From Clostridia bacterium (GTDB lineage Bacteria; Bacillota_A; Clostridia; TANB77; CAG-508), in the NCBI GenBank assembly GCA_017621295.1, contig JAGATI010000054.1, positions 1-17,795 of the forward strand: DNA of 17,795 nucleotides, read 5' to 3'. The position numbers and the translations under genes were made by a program. Every line of letters starts with the position of its first letter. Within the stretch, counting starts at the first letter, position 1. The notes below the pieces were generated by a model. The model was given only the letters and a program-made list of their open reading frames with translations, had not been told where the DNA came from and made no database searches. Shown here piece by piece: positions 1 through 8,200 of this stretch.

Positions 1-1065
1 GTTAATTTTTTGAAAAAGCAAGGAGTACAAGTTAAAGAGGAAAGAGGAAATAGAATATTTCCAGTATCTGATAAATCTAAAGATGTACTAGATGCATTTA
101 TTAGAAGAATGAAAGAATTAAATATTGATATTAGAACAAATAGTAAAGTATTTAAAATAGATGTTAAAAATGGAAAAGTAAAAGGTGTAAGATATGTAAA
201 TGAAAAAGGAAATGATATAGTAGAAGATGCAGAAAAAGTTATTTTAGCAACAGGAGGAAAGAGTTATCAAAGTACAGGTTCAACAGGTGATGGATATAAC
301 TTAGCGAAAAGTATAGGGCATAATATAACAAAAATAAAACCATCATTAGTACCTATAGTTGTTACAGATAAAAAAAGCGAGACAGAAGATATTTTAAAAC
401 AAAGTAGTATTATAGATTCATTAAGTTTATGTAAAAAATTACAGGGTTTAACACTAAGAAATGTTTCGATTAAAATTAAAGATGTAAAAAATAATAAAGT
501 AATTTATGAAGATTTTGGTGAAATGATTTTCACTCATTTTGGAGTTTCAGGTCCAATAATATTAAGTGGTTCAGCACATTTGTTAAGATATAAGAATATT
601 GAAGAATTGTTAAAAGAAGGAAATATAAAGTTAATTATAGATTTAAAACCTGCTTTATCTATAGAAAAGCTTGAATTAAGATTAATGAGAGATTTTAAAG
701 AACAAAGAAATAAAATATTTAGAAATTCTCTAGATGATTTATTGCCAAAGAAATTAATAGAGCCAATAGTAGAAATTAGTAATATTTATCCTAATAAAAA
801 GGTAAATGAGATTACAAAAGAAGAAAGAAAGACTATTATTAATATATTAAAAGGTATGACACTAACACTTAAGGAGTTTAGAAATATAGATGATGCTATA
901 ATTACAGCAGGAGGAGTCGATATAAAGGAAATAAATCCTAAGACAATGGAATCAAAGAAAATAAATGGATTATTTTTTGCAGGTGAAATTATAGATGTTG
1001 ATGCTTATACTGGAGGTTTTAATCTTCAAATTGCATATAGTACAGGATATACAGCAGGAATGTAA
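1..1065 (+). CDS. NAD(P)/FAD-dependent oxidoreductase, HI0933/BaiN family (5' end missing)
   Basis: The reading frame is open from the first base, so the gene starts upstream. The N-terminal dinucleotide-binding GxGxxG motif is therefore outside the window. Visible family features are ERGNRIFPVSDK near the start, ILATGGKSYQSTGSTGDGY, a substrate-domain block GEMIFTHFGVSGPIILSG, and the C-terminal FAD-binding block LFFAGEIIDVDAYTGGFNLQ followed by a Gly-rich tail. This is the pattern of the HI0933-like flavoproteins (YhiN/BaiN group). Members are soluble FAD enzymes, most without a known substrate. BaiN was linked to bile-acid 7-dehydroxylation, but that role cannot be transferred here. A TTG at 10 is not the true start, because the homology continues to position 1. 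The next gene begins 78 nt downstream, probably co-transcribed. The family call is firm; the reaction is unknown. Confidence 0.9.
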   Translation, partial: VNFLKKQGVQVKEERGNRIFPVSDKSKDVLDAFIRRMKELNIDIRTNSKVFKIDVKNGKVKGVRYVNEKGNDIVEDAEKVILATGGKSYQSTGSTGDGYNLAKSIGHNITKIKPSLVPIVVTDKKSETEDILKQSSIIDSLSLCKKLQGLTLRNVSIKIKDVKNNKVIYEDFGEMIFTHFGVSGPIILSGSAHLLRYKNIEELLKEGNIKLIIDLKPALSIEKLELRLMRDFKEQRNKIFRNSLDDLLPKKLIEPIVEISNIYPNKKVNEITKEERKTIINILKGMTLTLKEFRNIDDAIITAGGVDIKEINPKTMESKKINGLFFAGEIIDVDAYTGGFNLQIAYSTGYTAGM

Positions 1066-1143
1066 ATATAATAAACAACTGTAAAATAAATGTTAAATAA
1101 AATCTATTTTAACTATAAGAAAAAAGTAAAAGAGGTTTTTACC

Positions 1144-1779
1144 ATGTTTAAAACAATTAAAGAAGAGAATGTACAAGCTGAGATTGTAGAAAAAAAGTCT
1201 AAGTTTATTGCTAATGTTTTCTATATAGAAACAAGTAAGGAAGCAGAAGAAATAATAAATAAAATTAATAAAAAATACTATGATGCAAGACATAATTGTT
1301 ATGCATATTCTGTACAAAATCCAAATGAAAATATAAAAAGATTTAGTGATGATGGAGAACCAAGTGGAACAGCAGGAGCTCCAATGTTAAATATTATAGA
1401 AAAGAATAATATAAGTAACATATTAGTTATTGTAACTAGGTATTTTGGAGGAATTCTACTTGGTACAGGAGGACTTGTTAGAGCGTATTCAGAAGCAACT
1501 ATTAAGGCTTTAGAAAAAGTAACATATGTAAAAGAAGAATGTGGAATGGAGTTATCTATAACAATAAATTATAGTGACTTTGAAAATTTGAAATATTTTT
1601 GTAAAAAGAACAATATTTATATCATAAATACCCAGTATGAAAATTTCGTAGAATGTATAATAGAAGTTAATAACGAAGAAAAGGATAGGTTAATAGCTGA
1701 TAATGATAAAAATAATTTTAAAATATTAAATTATAAAGTTATAAAAGAAAAAAACATCAGAAAAAATATTGAAAATTAA
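1144..1779 (+). CDS. YigZ/IMPACT family protein
   Basis: A 211-residue protein, close to E. coli YigZ (about 204). Motifs typical of the UPF0029/IMPACT N-terminal domain are all present: YDARHNCYAYSV, RFSDDGEPSGTAGAPML and VTRYFGGILLGTGGLVRAY. The smaller C-terminal domain follows. Family members are soluble. The eukaryotic relative IMPACT modulates Gcn2, while the bacterial role is not established. I chose the ATG at 1144 because AGAGG (1131-1135) lies 8 nt upstream and family homology begins there (MFKTIKEENVQAEI). An in-frame upstream ATG at 1090 would add 18 unconserved lysine-rich residues without a good ribosome-binding site. It follows the flavoprotein gene in the same direction. Confidence 0.9.
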   Translation: MFKTIKEENVQAEIVEKKSKFIANVFYIETSKEAEEIINKINKKYYDARHNCYAYSVQNPNENIKRFSDDGEPSGTAGAPMLNIIEKNNISNILVIVTRYFGGILLGTGGLVRAYSEATIKALEKVTYVKEECGMELSITINYSDFENLKYFCKKNNIYIINTQYENFVECIIEVNNEEKDRLIADNDKNNFKILNYKVIKEKNIRKNIEN

Positions 1780-1805
1780 ACGAAAAAACGGAAAATTAGA
1801 AAAAA

Positions 1806-1848
1806 TTTCCAGAAAAGTATTGCAAATTTCTGGAAAACGGTTTATAAT
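1806..1848 (+). promoter_or_regulatory. spo0A promoter with inverted-repeat operator candidate
   Basis: A sigma-A-type promoter reads TTGCAA (1820-1825), 17 nt, TATAAT (1843-1848). A perfect 10-bp inverted repeat flanks and overlaps the -35 box: TTTCCAGAAA (1806-1815) and TTTCTGGAAA (1827-1836). Each arm is itself nearly palindromic (TTCNNGAA), and the arm centres are 21 bp apart, two helical turns. There is no T-tract, so it is more likely a protein-binding site than a terminator. I see no sigma-H consensus or TGTCGAA box here. The promoter is well supported; the operator role is inferred. Confidence 0.65.
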
Positions 1849-1894
1849 TTTAATTGTAAAATATTTACAAATTTATTAACAGGGGGAATTTAGT

Positions 1895-2713
1895 GTGAAA
1901 GAGAAGATTACGGTTTTAATTGCTGATGATAATAATGAGTTTTCTATGACTTTAGCAAGTTACTTAGAAAAAGATGACCAAATGGAAGTAATAGGTATGG
2001 CGAAAAATGGAAACGAGGCTTTTGATATGATAGTAAGCACAAGACCAGATATAGTACTTTTAGATGTTATAATGCCACATTTAGACGGATTAGGAGTGCT
2101 AGAAAAATTAAATGCTATACATATGGAAAAATTTCCACTTTGCATTATGCTTTCAGCAGTAGGACAAGATAAGATTACTCAAAGAGCTATTAATTTAGGT
2201 GCTCAATATTATGTTGTAAAACCAATAGATATTGAGTTATTAATAAAAAGAGTAAAAGACCTAAAATATTTCCAACCATCACAAAATAAAGCAAACTTTT
2301 TAAGTAGAGAAATAAAAGCTCAATATATAGAAATAGATTCAGAAAATAAAAAATCAGAAGAAAATTTAGAAGCATTGGTAACAAATATTATTCATGAAGT
2401 AGGAGTTCCAGCACATATAAAAGGATATCAATATTTAAGAGAAGCTATCATGATGGTAGTAAATGATATTGATGTAATTAATCAAATTACAAAACAATTA
2501 TACCCAGATATAGCTGTAAAATATAAAACTACCCCATCAAGAGTTGAACGTGCTATTCGTCATGCAATAGAAGTAGCATGGGGAAGAGGACAAACAGATA
2601 CAGTCGAAAATATATTTGGTTACACAGTATCTGCAAGTAAAGGCAAGCCTACAAATTCAGAATTTATAGCTATGATTGCTGACAAATTAAGATTAGAATT
2701 AAAGAGTGCATAA
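1895..2713 (+). CDS. spo0A: Sporulation master regulator Spo0A
   Basis: A 272-residue response regulator that controls entry into sporulation by binding 0A boxes when phosphorylated. The receiver domain (about 1-125) has the acidic pair D11/D12, phospho-acceptor D57 ([12 protein letters not shown]), switch residue S87 and K109 (VKPID). A linker leads to the effector domain, where [18 protein letters not shown] and the recognition-helix block [18 protein letters not shown] are essentially diagnostic of Spo0A. Translation starts at GTG 1895, preceded by AGGGGG (1881-1886); GTG at 1893 is out of frame. It is monocistronic, with its own promoter upstream and a terminator at 2841-2888. Its presence marks the organism as a spore-former or recent descendant of one. 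Confidence 0.98.
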   Translation: MKEKITVLIADDNNEFSMTLASYLEKDDQMEVIGMAKNGNEAFDMIVSTRPDIVLLDVIMPHLDGLGVLEKLNAIHMEKFPLCIMLSAVGQDKITQRAINLGAQYYVVKPIDIELLIKRVKDLKYFQPSQNKANFLSREIKAQYIEIDSENKKSEENLEALVTNIIHEVGVPAHIKGYQYLREAIMMVVNDIDVINQITKQLYPDIAVKYKTTPSRVERAIRHAIEVAWGRGQTDTVENIFGYTVSASKGKPTNSEFIAMIADKLRLELKSA

Positions 2714-2820
2714 TATTTGTAGAAGTTAATTGTAAATTAAAGATTATAAAATATTTATGAAATTAATTGAGAATTAAAAAGCATATAGCATTTATGGAGT
2801 TAATTATTAATAGGTAGAAA
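2713..2820. repeat. Three degenerate direct repeats of 37-bp period
   Basis: Immediately after spo0A, three imperfect units follow each other. The core TTAATT(G) recurs at 2726, 2763 and 2800, exactly 37 bp apart. Each core is preceded by (G/A)CATTTATG- or ATATTT-like sequence and followed by an AATTAA-like stretch. The units are AT-rich and diverged, so a decayed tandem duplication is the simplest reading. A similar phrase (TAGCATTTAT ... TAGAAGTTAAT) occurs downstream of the YgjP-like gene near 8890-8915. Confidence 0.4.
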
Positions 2821-2840
2821 TTACATAGATTTGATTTATT

Positions 2841-2888
2841 AAAACCTTATTATATTTATTAGAAATAATAGATATATGAGGTTTTTTT
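2841..2888 (+). terminator. Rho-independent terminator after spo0A
   Basis: AAAACCT (2841-2847) pairs with AGGTTTT (2879-2885). The stem continues inward through mostly A-T pairs with one bulged T and G-U pairs, and the transcript ends in a run of seven T (2882-2888). It closes the spo0A transcription unit. Confidence 0.75.
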
Positions 2889-2969
2889 GTTACAGGCTAC
2901 TACTCTACTGTCTTAAGTATTTAGGATGAATGATAACTTTTAATTGTTATGGTGTTTTAAATAATAGTA

Positions 2970-3018
2970 TTGACAAATATAAGAAAATAAAATATACTAA
3001 TATACTATAATGGTATAC
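2970..3018 (+). promoter_or_regulatory. Promoter and probable self-operator of the first tetR gene
   Basis: TTGACA (2970-2975), 17 nt, TATACT (2993-2998) is a near-consensus sigma-A promoter. Just downstream an inverted repeat TATAC (3001-3005) / GTATA (3013-3017) lies across the expected transcription start, the usual place for TetR-family autorepression. GAGGAGG (3021-3027) is the ribosome-binding site for ATG 3033. The 70 nt between the preceding terminator and this promoter hold only a small ATAAC/GTTAT hairpin near 2935-2950. Confidence 0.7.
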
Positions 3019-3032
3019 AAGAGGAGGCGGAA

Positions 3033-3599
3033 ATGAAAGAAGAACAAATTATAGAAGCTGCAAGAGAGTTATTTACAACATATGGATATAAAAGAGTATC
3101 TATGGATGAAATTGCAAAACAAGCAAATGTAACTAAAAAAACTGTATATTCATACTTCAAAAGTAAAGAAGATTTACTAAAATATTTTATTAATGATGAA
3201 ATAAAAAAGATGAAAAAGATTGTAGAAGATACAGAAAATACAGACTTACCATATTTTACAAATGTTCACAACGTAATAATTAGTCTAATAGAGTATAAAA
3301 ATGAAAGTAAATTTTTAAAAAGTATAGTAAGAGAGTCTGAGATTTTTGGAAATAGTATAATAATAGAAAATTTAAAACAAATCGATCATGAGATTAGAAA
3401 ATATATTAGTAAACGTTTGCAAGAAGCAATAGAAAAAAAATATATAGAAGTAGATGATGTTGAAATTACAGCTTTCTTAATTTATAAAATGTATATTGCG
3501 CTAATGTTTGAATGGTCAGATACAAAGATTGATAAACAAAAGATAGCAGATAATATTATTAAAATTTTAAGAAATGGATTAGAAAGAAAGGATGTTTAA
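3033..3599 (+). CDS. TetR/AcrR family transcriptional regulator
   Basis: A 188-residue one-component repressor type. The N-terminal TetR helix-turn-helix is clear: ELFTTYGYKRVSMDEIAKQA, then NVTKKTVYSYFKSKEDLLKY (about residues 10-52). The C-terminal ligand/dimerisation domain is divergent, as usual, so the inducer cannot be predicted. A strong ribosome-binding site GAGGAGG precedes ATG 3033. The stop codon is 2 nt from the start of the YhgE/Pip gene, so the two form an operon. TetR regulators next to YhgE/Pip or ABC-2-type membrane proteins commonly control that neighbour, which suggests autoregulation of the pair through the inverted repeat at the promoter. Confidence 0.92.
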   Translation: MKEEQIIEAARELFTTYGYKRVSMDEIAKQANVTKKTVYSYFKSKEDLLKYFINDEIKKMKKIVEDTENTDLPYFTNVHNVIISLIEYKNESKFLKSIVRESEIFGNSIIIENLKQIDHEIRKYISKRLQEAIEKKYIEVDDVEITAFLIYKMYIALMFEWSDTKIDKQKIADNIIKILRNGLERKDV

Positions 3600-3601
3600 A
3601 C

Positions 3602-5684
3602 ATGAATAAAAACAAATTTATGAAAACAATTATATTTATTGTTATTTTATTAATACCTGTAATTTATAGTTTTTTCTATTTAAAATCTTATTGGGACCCA
3701 TATGGCAATTTGCAGGATTTACAAGTGGCGATTGTAAATTTAGATAAGGGAGAAGATGAACAAAATCAAGGTGAAGAACTTATAAAGTCATTAATAGATT
3801 CAGGAACTATAAAGATATGTGATGTAGATAGTAATGAAGCGCAAATTGGATTGGTAAACGGAAAATATTATGCAAAAATTGTAATTCCAGAAGATTTTAC
3901 TAAATCTTTAAATAATGCACAAAATGCAGATAGGGAAAAAACAGTAATAACATATGCTCCAAATAAAAAATCAAACTATTTAGCTTATCAAATAATTAAT
4001 AATGTAGTTACAAAAACAGAATTGAGTCTGCAAGCAAAAGTTTCTGAAAAGGTAGTAGCATCTTTAAAAGAAAAATTAGAAGAAGTACCTACTAAAATGG
4101 AAGAAATAAATGATGGTGTAGGAAAAGTTCAAGAAGGAACAAATACTTTAAATGTTGGATTAAAGACTCTAGAAGAAGGAACAAATACTTTAAAAACAAA
4201 TTATGAAAAGTTTGATAATGGTGTTTTAAATGCTTATCAAGGAAGTAAAACATTACAAAATGGTGTAAATGCTGTGAAATCAGGAACTAAAGATTTATCT
4301 AGTGGCGCAGATACTGTAAGTATGGCAGTAAGTCAGATACAAGAAGGCTTACAAGAGCTTTCTTCCAAAACAGAAAATGGAATACAATCTATAGATGATG
4401 GTGTTTCTAAATTAGTATCTGGAAGTGAAAGTTTAGACGAAAATTTAAATAATTATATTAATGGAGTAGATACATTAAATAAAAATACTGAAAGCATATT
4501 AGATGGAATAATTCGGAATGGGTAAAAATTCTCCAGAATTATTACAAAATGAAAATTTCAATAAAATTTATGGTGCAGCAGTGGGAATAAAACAAAGTGG
4601 AAGTTATGAAAAAATTACAAATTCAGGAACAGGATTAAAGCAAGGTTCTGGAAATTTGAAGAATGGAATGACTAGTTTAAAATCTAGTATGTCTAGTGTA
4701 GAACAAATAGCTACAGGGATTAAAAAGTTAAATAGTGGAGCTATTAAATTAAATGTGGGAACCAAAAGCTTAAAATCAGGAATAAATACATTAGATGAAG
4801 GTGTAGGAAAAGTTCAAGAAGGAACAAATACTTTAAGTACAGGGCTAAAAACATTAGATTCTAGTTCAAAAGAAGTTAAACAAGGTATTTCAAAATTAGC
4901 AGATGGAAGCAAACAAGCATATGATGGAGGTATTACTTTAAATGAAGGGGTAAATACATTAAAAAGTGAAATTACAAAAGGAATTGAAAATACTAAACAA
5001 GAATTAACAAAATTAAATGGTTTAGATACTTATACACAAGATCCTATTGAAATTAAAGAAGAAAGTTATGGAGAAGTAGATAAATATGGTGTATCTTTTA
5101 CTCCACTATTTCTATCAATTGGATTATGGGTAGGAGCACTTATGTCTTATGTTGTTTTATATTATGATCAAGAAAAAAGATATAAGTTACTTGGAAAATA
5201 TGCAGATAATAAAATATTACAGATTGTACTATACATAGGAATAGCTATTATACAAGGACTTCTTACAGGTGCTGTGTTAAAATTAGGATTAGGATTTGAA
5301 GTACAAAATACTTTATTATATTATTCATCATGTATAATTATTGCTGTAGCATTTATGAGTGTAATTCAATTTTTAATTATGAATTTTGGTGATGTTGGTA
5401 AATTTATAGCTTTAATTGTTTTAGTGTTGCAATTAGCGGCTTCAGGAGGAACTTTCCCAGTAGAAACAATTAATAAAGGATTCCAAAGCTTTACAAATTT
5501 CTTACCAATGACATATGCAATTAAATTATTAAAAGAGTCATTAGTAATAATGGATAGTGGGTTTGCTGGTAGAAATATATTAATGTTAGGTATATTTACA
5601 ATTGTTTCATTAATTATTACAATTATAGTAACAATAATAAAACAAAATAAATTAAAAAAACAGGAAGATAGTAATAAGGCATAA
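3602..5684 (+). CDS. YhgE/Pip family membrane protein, one +1 frameshift at CGG
   Basis: Two overlapping reading frames (3602-4525 and 4518-5684) make one protein if a single C is skipped at 4514. The total is then 2082 nt, 693 residues. It has an N-terminal membrane helix (about 7-25), then the YhgE/Pip N-domain (YWDPYGNLQDLQVAIVNLDK). A long extracytoplasmic region of heptad-like repeats (GVGKVQEGTNTL, LNSGAIKLNVGTKSLKSG) follows, with about five C-terminal membrane helices of ABC-2 character and a GGTFPVE segment. Relatives include phage infection protein Pip and ESX-type accessory membrane proteins; the substrate is unknown. The frame break falls inside the repeat region: DGII-[CGG]-MGKNSPELL reads as DGIIGMGKNSPELL when C is skipped. 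Without the shift the product stops three residues later and loses all C-terminal helices. It is co-transcribed with the TetR gene. Confidence 0.88.
4115..4836 (+). repeat. 37-bp exact direct repeat inside the YhgE/Pip gene
   Basis: Positions 4115-4151 and 4800-4836 are identical and encode the same peptide, GVGKVQEGTNTL. The copies are 685 bp apart, which is 3 x 228 + 1, yet both are in the coding frame of their half. This independently shows one extra base between them. Recombination between the copies would remove the frameshift site and leave an in-frame, shorter protein. Confidence 0.9.
4514..4517 (+). other. +1 frameshift site CGGA in the YhgE/Pip gene
   Basis: Zero-frame context is ATA ATT CGG AAT GGG TAA. 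Skipping C4514 gives ATA ATT GGA ATG GGT AAA, which continues the repeat-region protein (glycine at residue 305). The zero frame ends at the TAA at 4523-4525. Confidence 0.85.
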
Positions 5685-5703
5685 GAGATAATTTTAAACA
5701 AGA

Positions 5704-5749
5704 GGATATAAAAAGCAGAGACTTTTTGTATTCTCTGCTTTTTATATCC
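5704..5749. terminator. Hairpin terminator after the YhgE/Pip gene
   Basis: Perfect 17-bp arms (5704-5720 and 5733-5749) enclose a 12-nt loop. The arms carry an A-tract on one side and CTTTTTATAT on the other, so the element can terminate on either strand. It lies 20 nt after the stop codon. Confidence 0.7.
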
Positions 5750-5778
5750 AATTTTAAAATTAAGGCTGACCAGTAACA
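5740..5778. repeat. Dispersed intergenic repeat, right half (copy 1)
   Basis: Positions 5740-5764 are identical to 13557-13581, 25 bp starting TTTTATATCC. The similarity continues as TGACCAGTAACA here against TGAAGTAACA there. It merges with the right arm of the terminator. The left half of the element is not recognisable here. Confidence 0.6.
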
Positions 5779-5879
5779 TAATCTGTAACAGTAAAAATAA
5801 TAATTTTAATAAAAAAGTAGACATTAAAGTAGAAAAATGTTAAAATATAATATAGTATAAAAAAGGAGGAGATGTTTTT

Positions 5880-6338
5880 ATGATTTGTAATAAATGCTAT
5901 TATAATAATGATGAAAATTCTATGTTTTGTGTAAAATGCGGTGAAAAATTAGAAGAAAAAAATAAAGTACAAACACAAAATTCACAAGTGCAAAATATTA
6001 ATACTGCAAACTATAACAATAATGCAAATGTTAATAATATGGGCAATGTACCTACATATAATATGGCAAATGCTATTGTAGCTTTAGTAGTTTCGTTATG
6101 TTGTTGTTCTAATATAATAGGTATTGTTTTTGCAATATTATCAATAGTAGAAGGTTCTAAAGTAAGTCAATTTGTAAGATTTGGAGATATGGCATCTGCA
6201 AATGCAAGTTTAACTCAAGCTAAAAAATGGGTTAAATATGCATGGATTTCACTTGCAATATGGGCAGGTGTAATTATTATATTTTATATTGTATACTTTG
6301 TATTTATTTTTGGTATGGTTGCTGTAACAGAAATGTAG
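5880..6338 (+). CDS. Zinc-ribbon protein with CD225/dispanin-like membrane domain
   Basis: A 152-residue small membrane protein. An N-terminal zinc ribbon has cysteines 3, 6, 17 and 20 (MICNKCYY ... FCVKCGEKL). A low-complexity Asn/Gln linker (about 30-58) follows, then two hydrophobic helices (about 62-85 and 120-147). These bracket GSKVSQFVRFGDMASANASL and TQAKKWVKYAW, the layout of the CD225/dispanin family, whose members shape membranes or sit near small membrane modules. Function in bacteria is not known. ATG 5880 has a strong GGAGGAG just upstream. A TATAAT at 5846-5851 with a weak -35 (TTAAAG, 5824-5829) is a possible promoter. The DUF2752 gene starts 7 nt downstream, so they form a pair. 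Confidence 0.8.
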   Translation: MICNKCYYNNDENSMFCVKCGEKLEEKNKVQTQNSQVQNINTANYNNNANVNNMGNVPTYNMANAIVALVVSLCCCSNIIGIVFAILSIVEGSKVSQFVRFGDMASANASLTQAKKWVKYAWISLAIWAGVIIIFYIVYFVFIFGMVAVTEM

Positions 6339-6345
6339 GTAAAAA

Positions 6346-6747
6346 ATGAACTTAGATAAAAAGAAAAAGATAAGTATATATATAGTTACAATCTTATTAT
6401 TTATTGCAATAATAGGAATAGTCTTGGTTAAAGTATATAATCCAGAGGAAGAAAGTTTTTTTATTCCATGTATGTTATACAAATTAACAGGAATTAAATG
6501 TCCTGGTTGTGGAATGACAAGAAGCATGCACTATTTAGTAAATGGAGATATTAAACAAGCAATATGGTATAATTTAATGTTAATACCAATAATAATATTA
6601 GTAATATATGCATTGTATCGTTATATGAGATATTTATTAAATAATGAAGAAATAATTAATAAAATATTAGAAAATTTACTAAAAGTTTTCTTAGTTGCTA
6701 TATTATTTTTTGGAATAGCAAGAAATTTAACAACATTATTTTATTAG
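6346..6747 (+). CDS. DUF2752 membrane protein
   Basis: A 133-residue protein with an N-terminal helix (about 7-27). The DUF2752 signature CMLYKLTGIKCPGCGMTRS (conserved CPxCGxTR) follows, then YLVNGDIKQAIWYN and two further helices (about 78-95 and 112-128). The family is of unknown function. The CPGC pair sits by the membrane surface and could bind metal or undergo redox chemistry, which is only inference. DUF2752 genes are often next to small CD225- or TM2-type membrane proteins, as here. Translation is probably coupled to the upstream gene: the gap is 7 nt and the ribosome-binding site is weak (AGGT). Confidence 0.85.
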   Translation: MNLDKKKKISIYIVTILLFIAIIGIVLVKVYNPEEESFFIPCMLYKLTGIKCPGCGMTRSMHYLVNGDIKQAIWYNLMLIPIIILVIYALYRYMRYLLNNEEIINKILENLLKVFLVAILFFGIARNLTTLFY

Positions 6748-6754
6748 ATATATC

Positions 6755-6787
6755 AAAAGTTGATCATAGAAAATGGTCAACTTTTTT
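6755..6787. terminator. Bidirectional terminator between convergent genes
   Basis: AAAAGTTGATCAT (6755-6767) pairs with ATGGTCAACTTTT with one G-U, around an AGAAA-type loop, followed by a T run on the + strand (6782-6787). On the minus strand the mirror-image T run (complement of 6755-6758) serves recQ. The last codons and stop of recQ lie inside the hairpin. Confidence 0.8.
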
Positions 6788-7978
6788 AATACAATTTCCA
6801 CAATTTCCGCAATTACTGTTTTTAGGTTTCTCTCCAAAATATTCTAATAAGTATGAACGTAAACATTTTTTTGTAGTACAATAATTTATCATAGAATCTA
6901 ATCTTTGATAATCTAGCTTATAAGATTTATTTTTTGAACCTCTTTCGATTAAAAATTTATTGGTAAATATATCATTATTACTAAATAAAAGTATACATTT
7001 TGCTGGATTTTGGTCTCTTCCAGCTCGCCCTGCTTCTTGATAATAGCTTTCTATATTTTTAGGCATATTATAATGTATAACATATCTAATAGCCTGCTTA
7101 TCAATTCCCATTCCAAATGCATTTGTAGCAATCATAATTTTACATTTATTATATAGAAATAAGTTTTGATATGAAGCTCTTTCAAATGATGTAAGACCAG
7201 CATGATATTTACTACAAAAATAACCTTTTAAAGAAAGATAATCATATAAAAAGTCTACGTTTTTTCTTGAATTACAATAAATTATACCAGAATTAAAGTG
7301 ATTTTTTTCTAAAAAGTTTAATATAAATTCTGTTTTACTAATAGGAGATTCTATAAAGAAGGATAAATTTTCTCGATTGAAAGTAGTTTTTAAAATAAAT
7401 GGATTTTTTAAAGCTAATATATTAATAATATCTTTTTGTACTAAGTTAGTGGCTGTTGCAGTAAATGCAGCAATAACAGGTCTGTTTGATAATGAAGAGA
7501 CAAAATTACATATATCTAAATAACTTTTTCTAAAGTCATGTCCCCATTCAGATACACAATGCGCTTCATCAATTGCAATTAATGATATAGAAGTTTTTTT
7601 AATAATTTCTAAAAAATTTTTATTATGTAGTCTTTCTGGTGCTATATATATTATTTTGTATTTATTTAATTGTATATTTCTCAAAACTTGTTTATATGCA
7701 CTATTATGCATAGTGCTATTAATATAAATGGCTGGAATATTTTTTTTATTTAATTTATCAACTTGATCTTTCATTAGTGAAATTAATGGAGATATAACTA
7801 TTGTTAAATTATTAAAAATAAGAGCAGGAATCTGATAGCAAATAGACTTTCCAGCTCCAGTTGGGAGAATTGCGAGGCAATCTTGTTTATTTAGAAGATT
7901 ACATATAATTTCTGATTGACCTTTTCTGAAAGATGTATATCCAAAGTATTGTTTTAAAAATATTAATGTTTTATCCAT
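6764..7978 (-). CDS. RecQ-family ATP-dependent DNA helicase, short form
   Basis: A 404-residue superfamily 2 DNA helicase that unwinds DNA 3' to 5' during repair. It has the RecQ motif 0 (FGYTSFRKGQSEII), Walker A LPTGAGKS (K44) and DEAH box (137-140). The RecQ aromatic-rich loop EAHCVSEWGHDFR and motif VI QEAGRAGRDQ are also present. The zinc-binding cysteines near the C-terminus are KKCLRSYL and CGNCGNC. It stops straight after the zinc motif, so it lacks the winged-helix RQC and HRDC domains of the roughly 600-residue RecQ. The stop lies in a terminator stem, so this is a natural short form rather than a truncation caused by the window. AAAGGAG precedes ATG by 8 nt on the minus strand. Confidence 0.93.
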   Translation of the reverse strand: MDKTLIFLKQYFGYTSFRKGQSEIICNLLNKQDCLAILPTGAGKSICYQIPALIFNNLTIVISPLISLMKDQVDKLNKKNIPAIYINSTMHNSAYKQVLRNIQLNKYKIIYIAPERLHNKNFLEIIKKTSISLIAIDEAHCVSEWGHDFRKSYLDICNFVSSLSNRPVIAAFTATATNLVQKDIINILALKNPFILKTTFNRENLSFFIESPISKTEFILNFLEKNHFNSGIIYCNSRKNVDFLYDYLSLKGYFCSKYHAGLTSFERASYQNLFLYNKCKIMIATNAFGMGIDKQAIRYVIHYNMPKNIESYYQEAGRAGRDQNPAKCILLFSNNDIFTNKFLIERGSKNKSYKLDYQRLDSMINYCTTKKCLRSYLLEYFGEKPKNSNCGNCGNCIKKVDHFL

Positions 7979-8089
7979 TTTGGGAACTCCTTTTTGATAT
8001 AAAATAAATGTGAATTAATTTTTTTAGAAAATAAAATGTAGAATATAAAATTTATAAATTATATGAATAATAGCAGAAGGGAGATTACA

Positions 8090-8134
8090 TTGTCAAGTAA
8101 TTTTAGAAGATTGTATAAAACAATTATATTTTAA
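8090..8134 (+). CDS. Possible 14-residue leader peptide (uncertain)
   Basis: A TTG at 8090 follows a good AGAAGGGAG (8075-8083) at 6-nt spacing and opens MSSNFRRLYKTIIF, then stops. The 222-nt gap between recQ and the next gene otherwise holds only the divergent control regions, including TATAAT at 8162-8167. The only support is the ribosome-binding site. It may be chance in AT-rich DNA. Confidence 0.2.
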   Translation: MSSNFRRLYKTIIF

Positions 8135-8200
8135 AATATTTCATTTAGTAAAAAAGTATGTTATAATTAATTATGTAAAATTAAGAGGGTGAAGTTTTAA

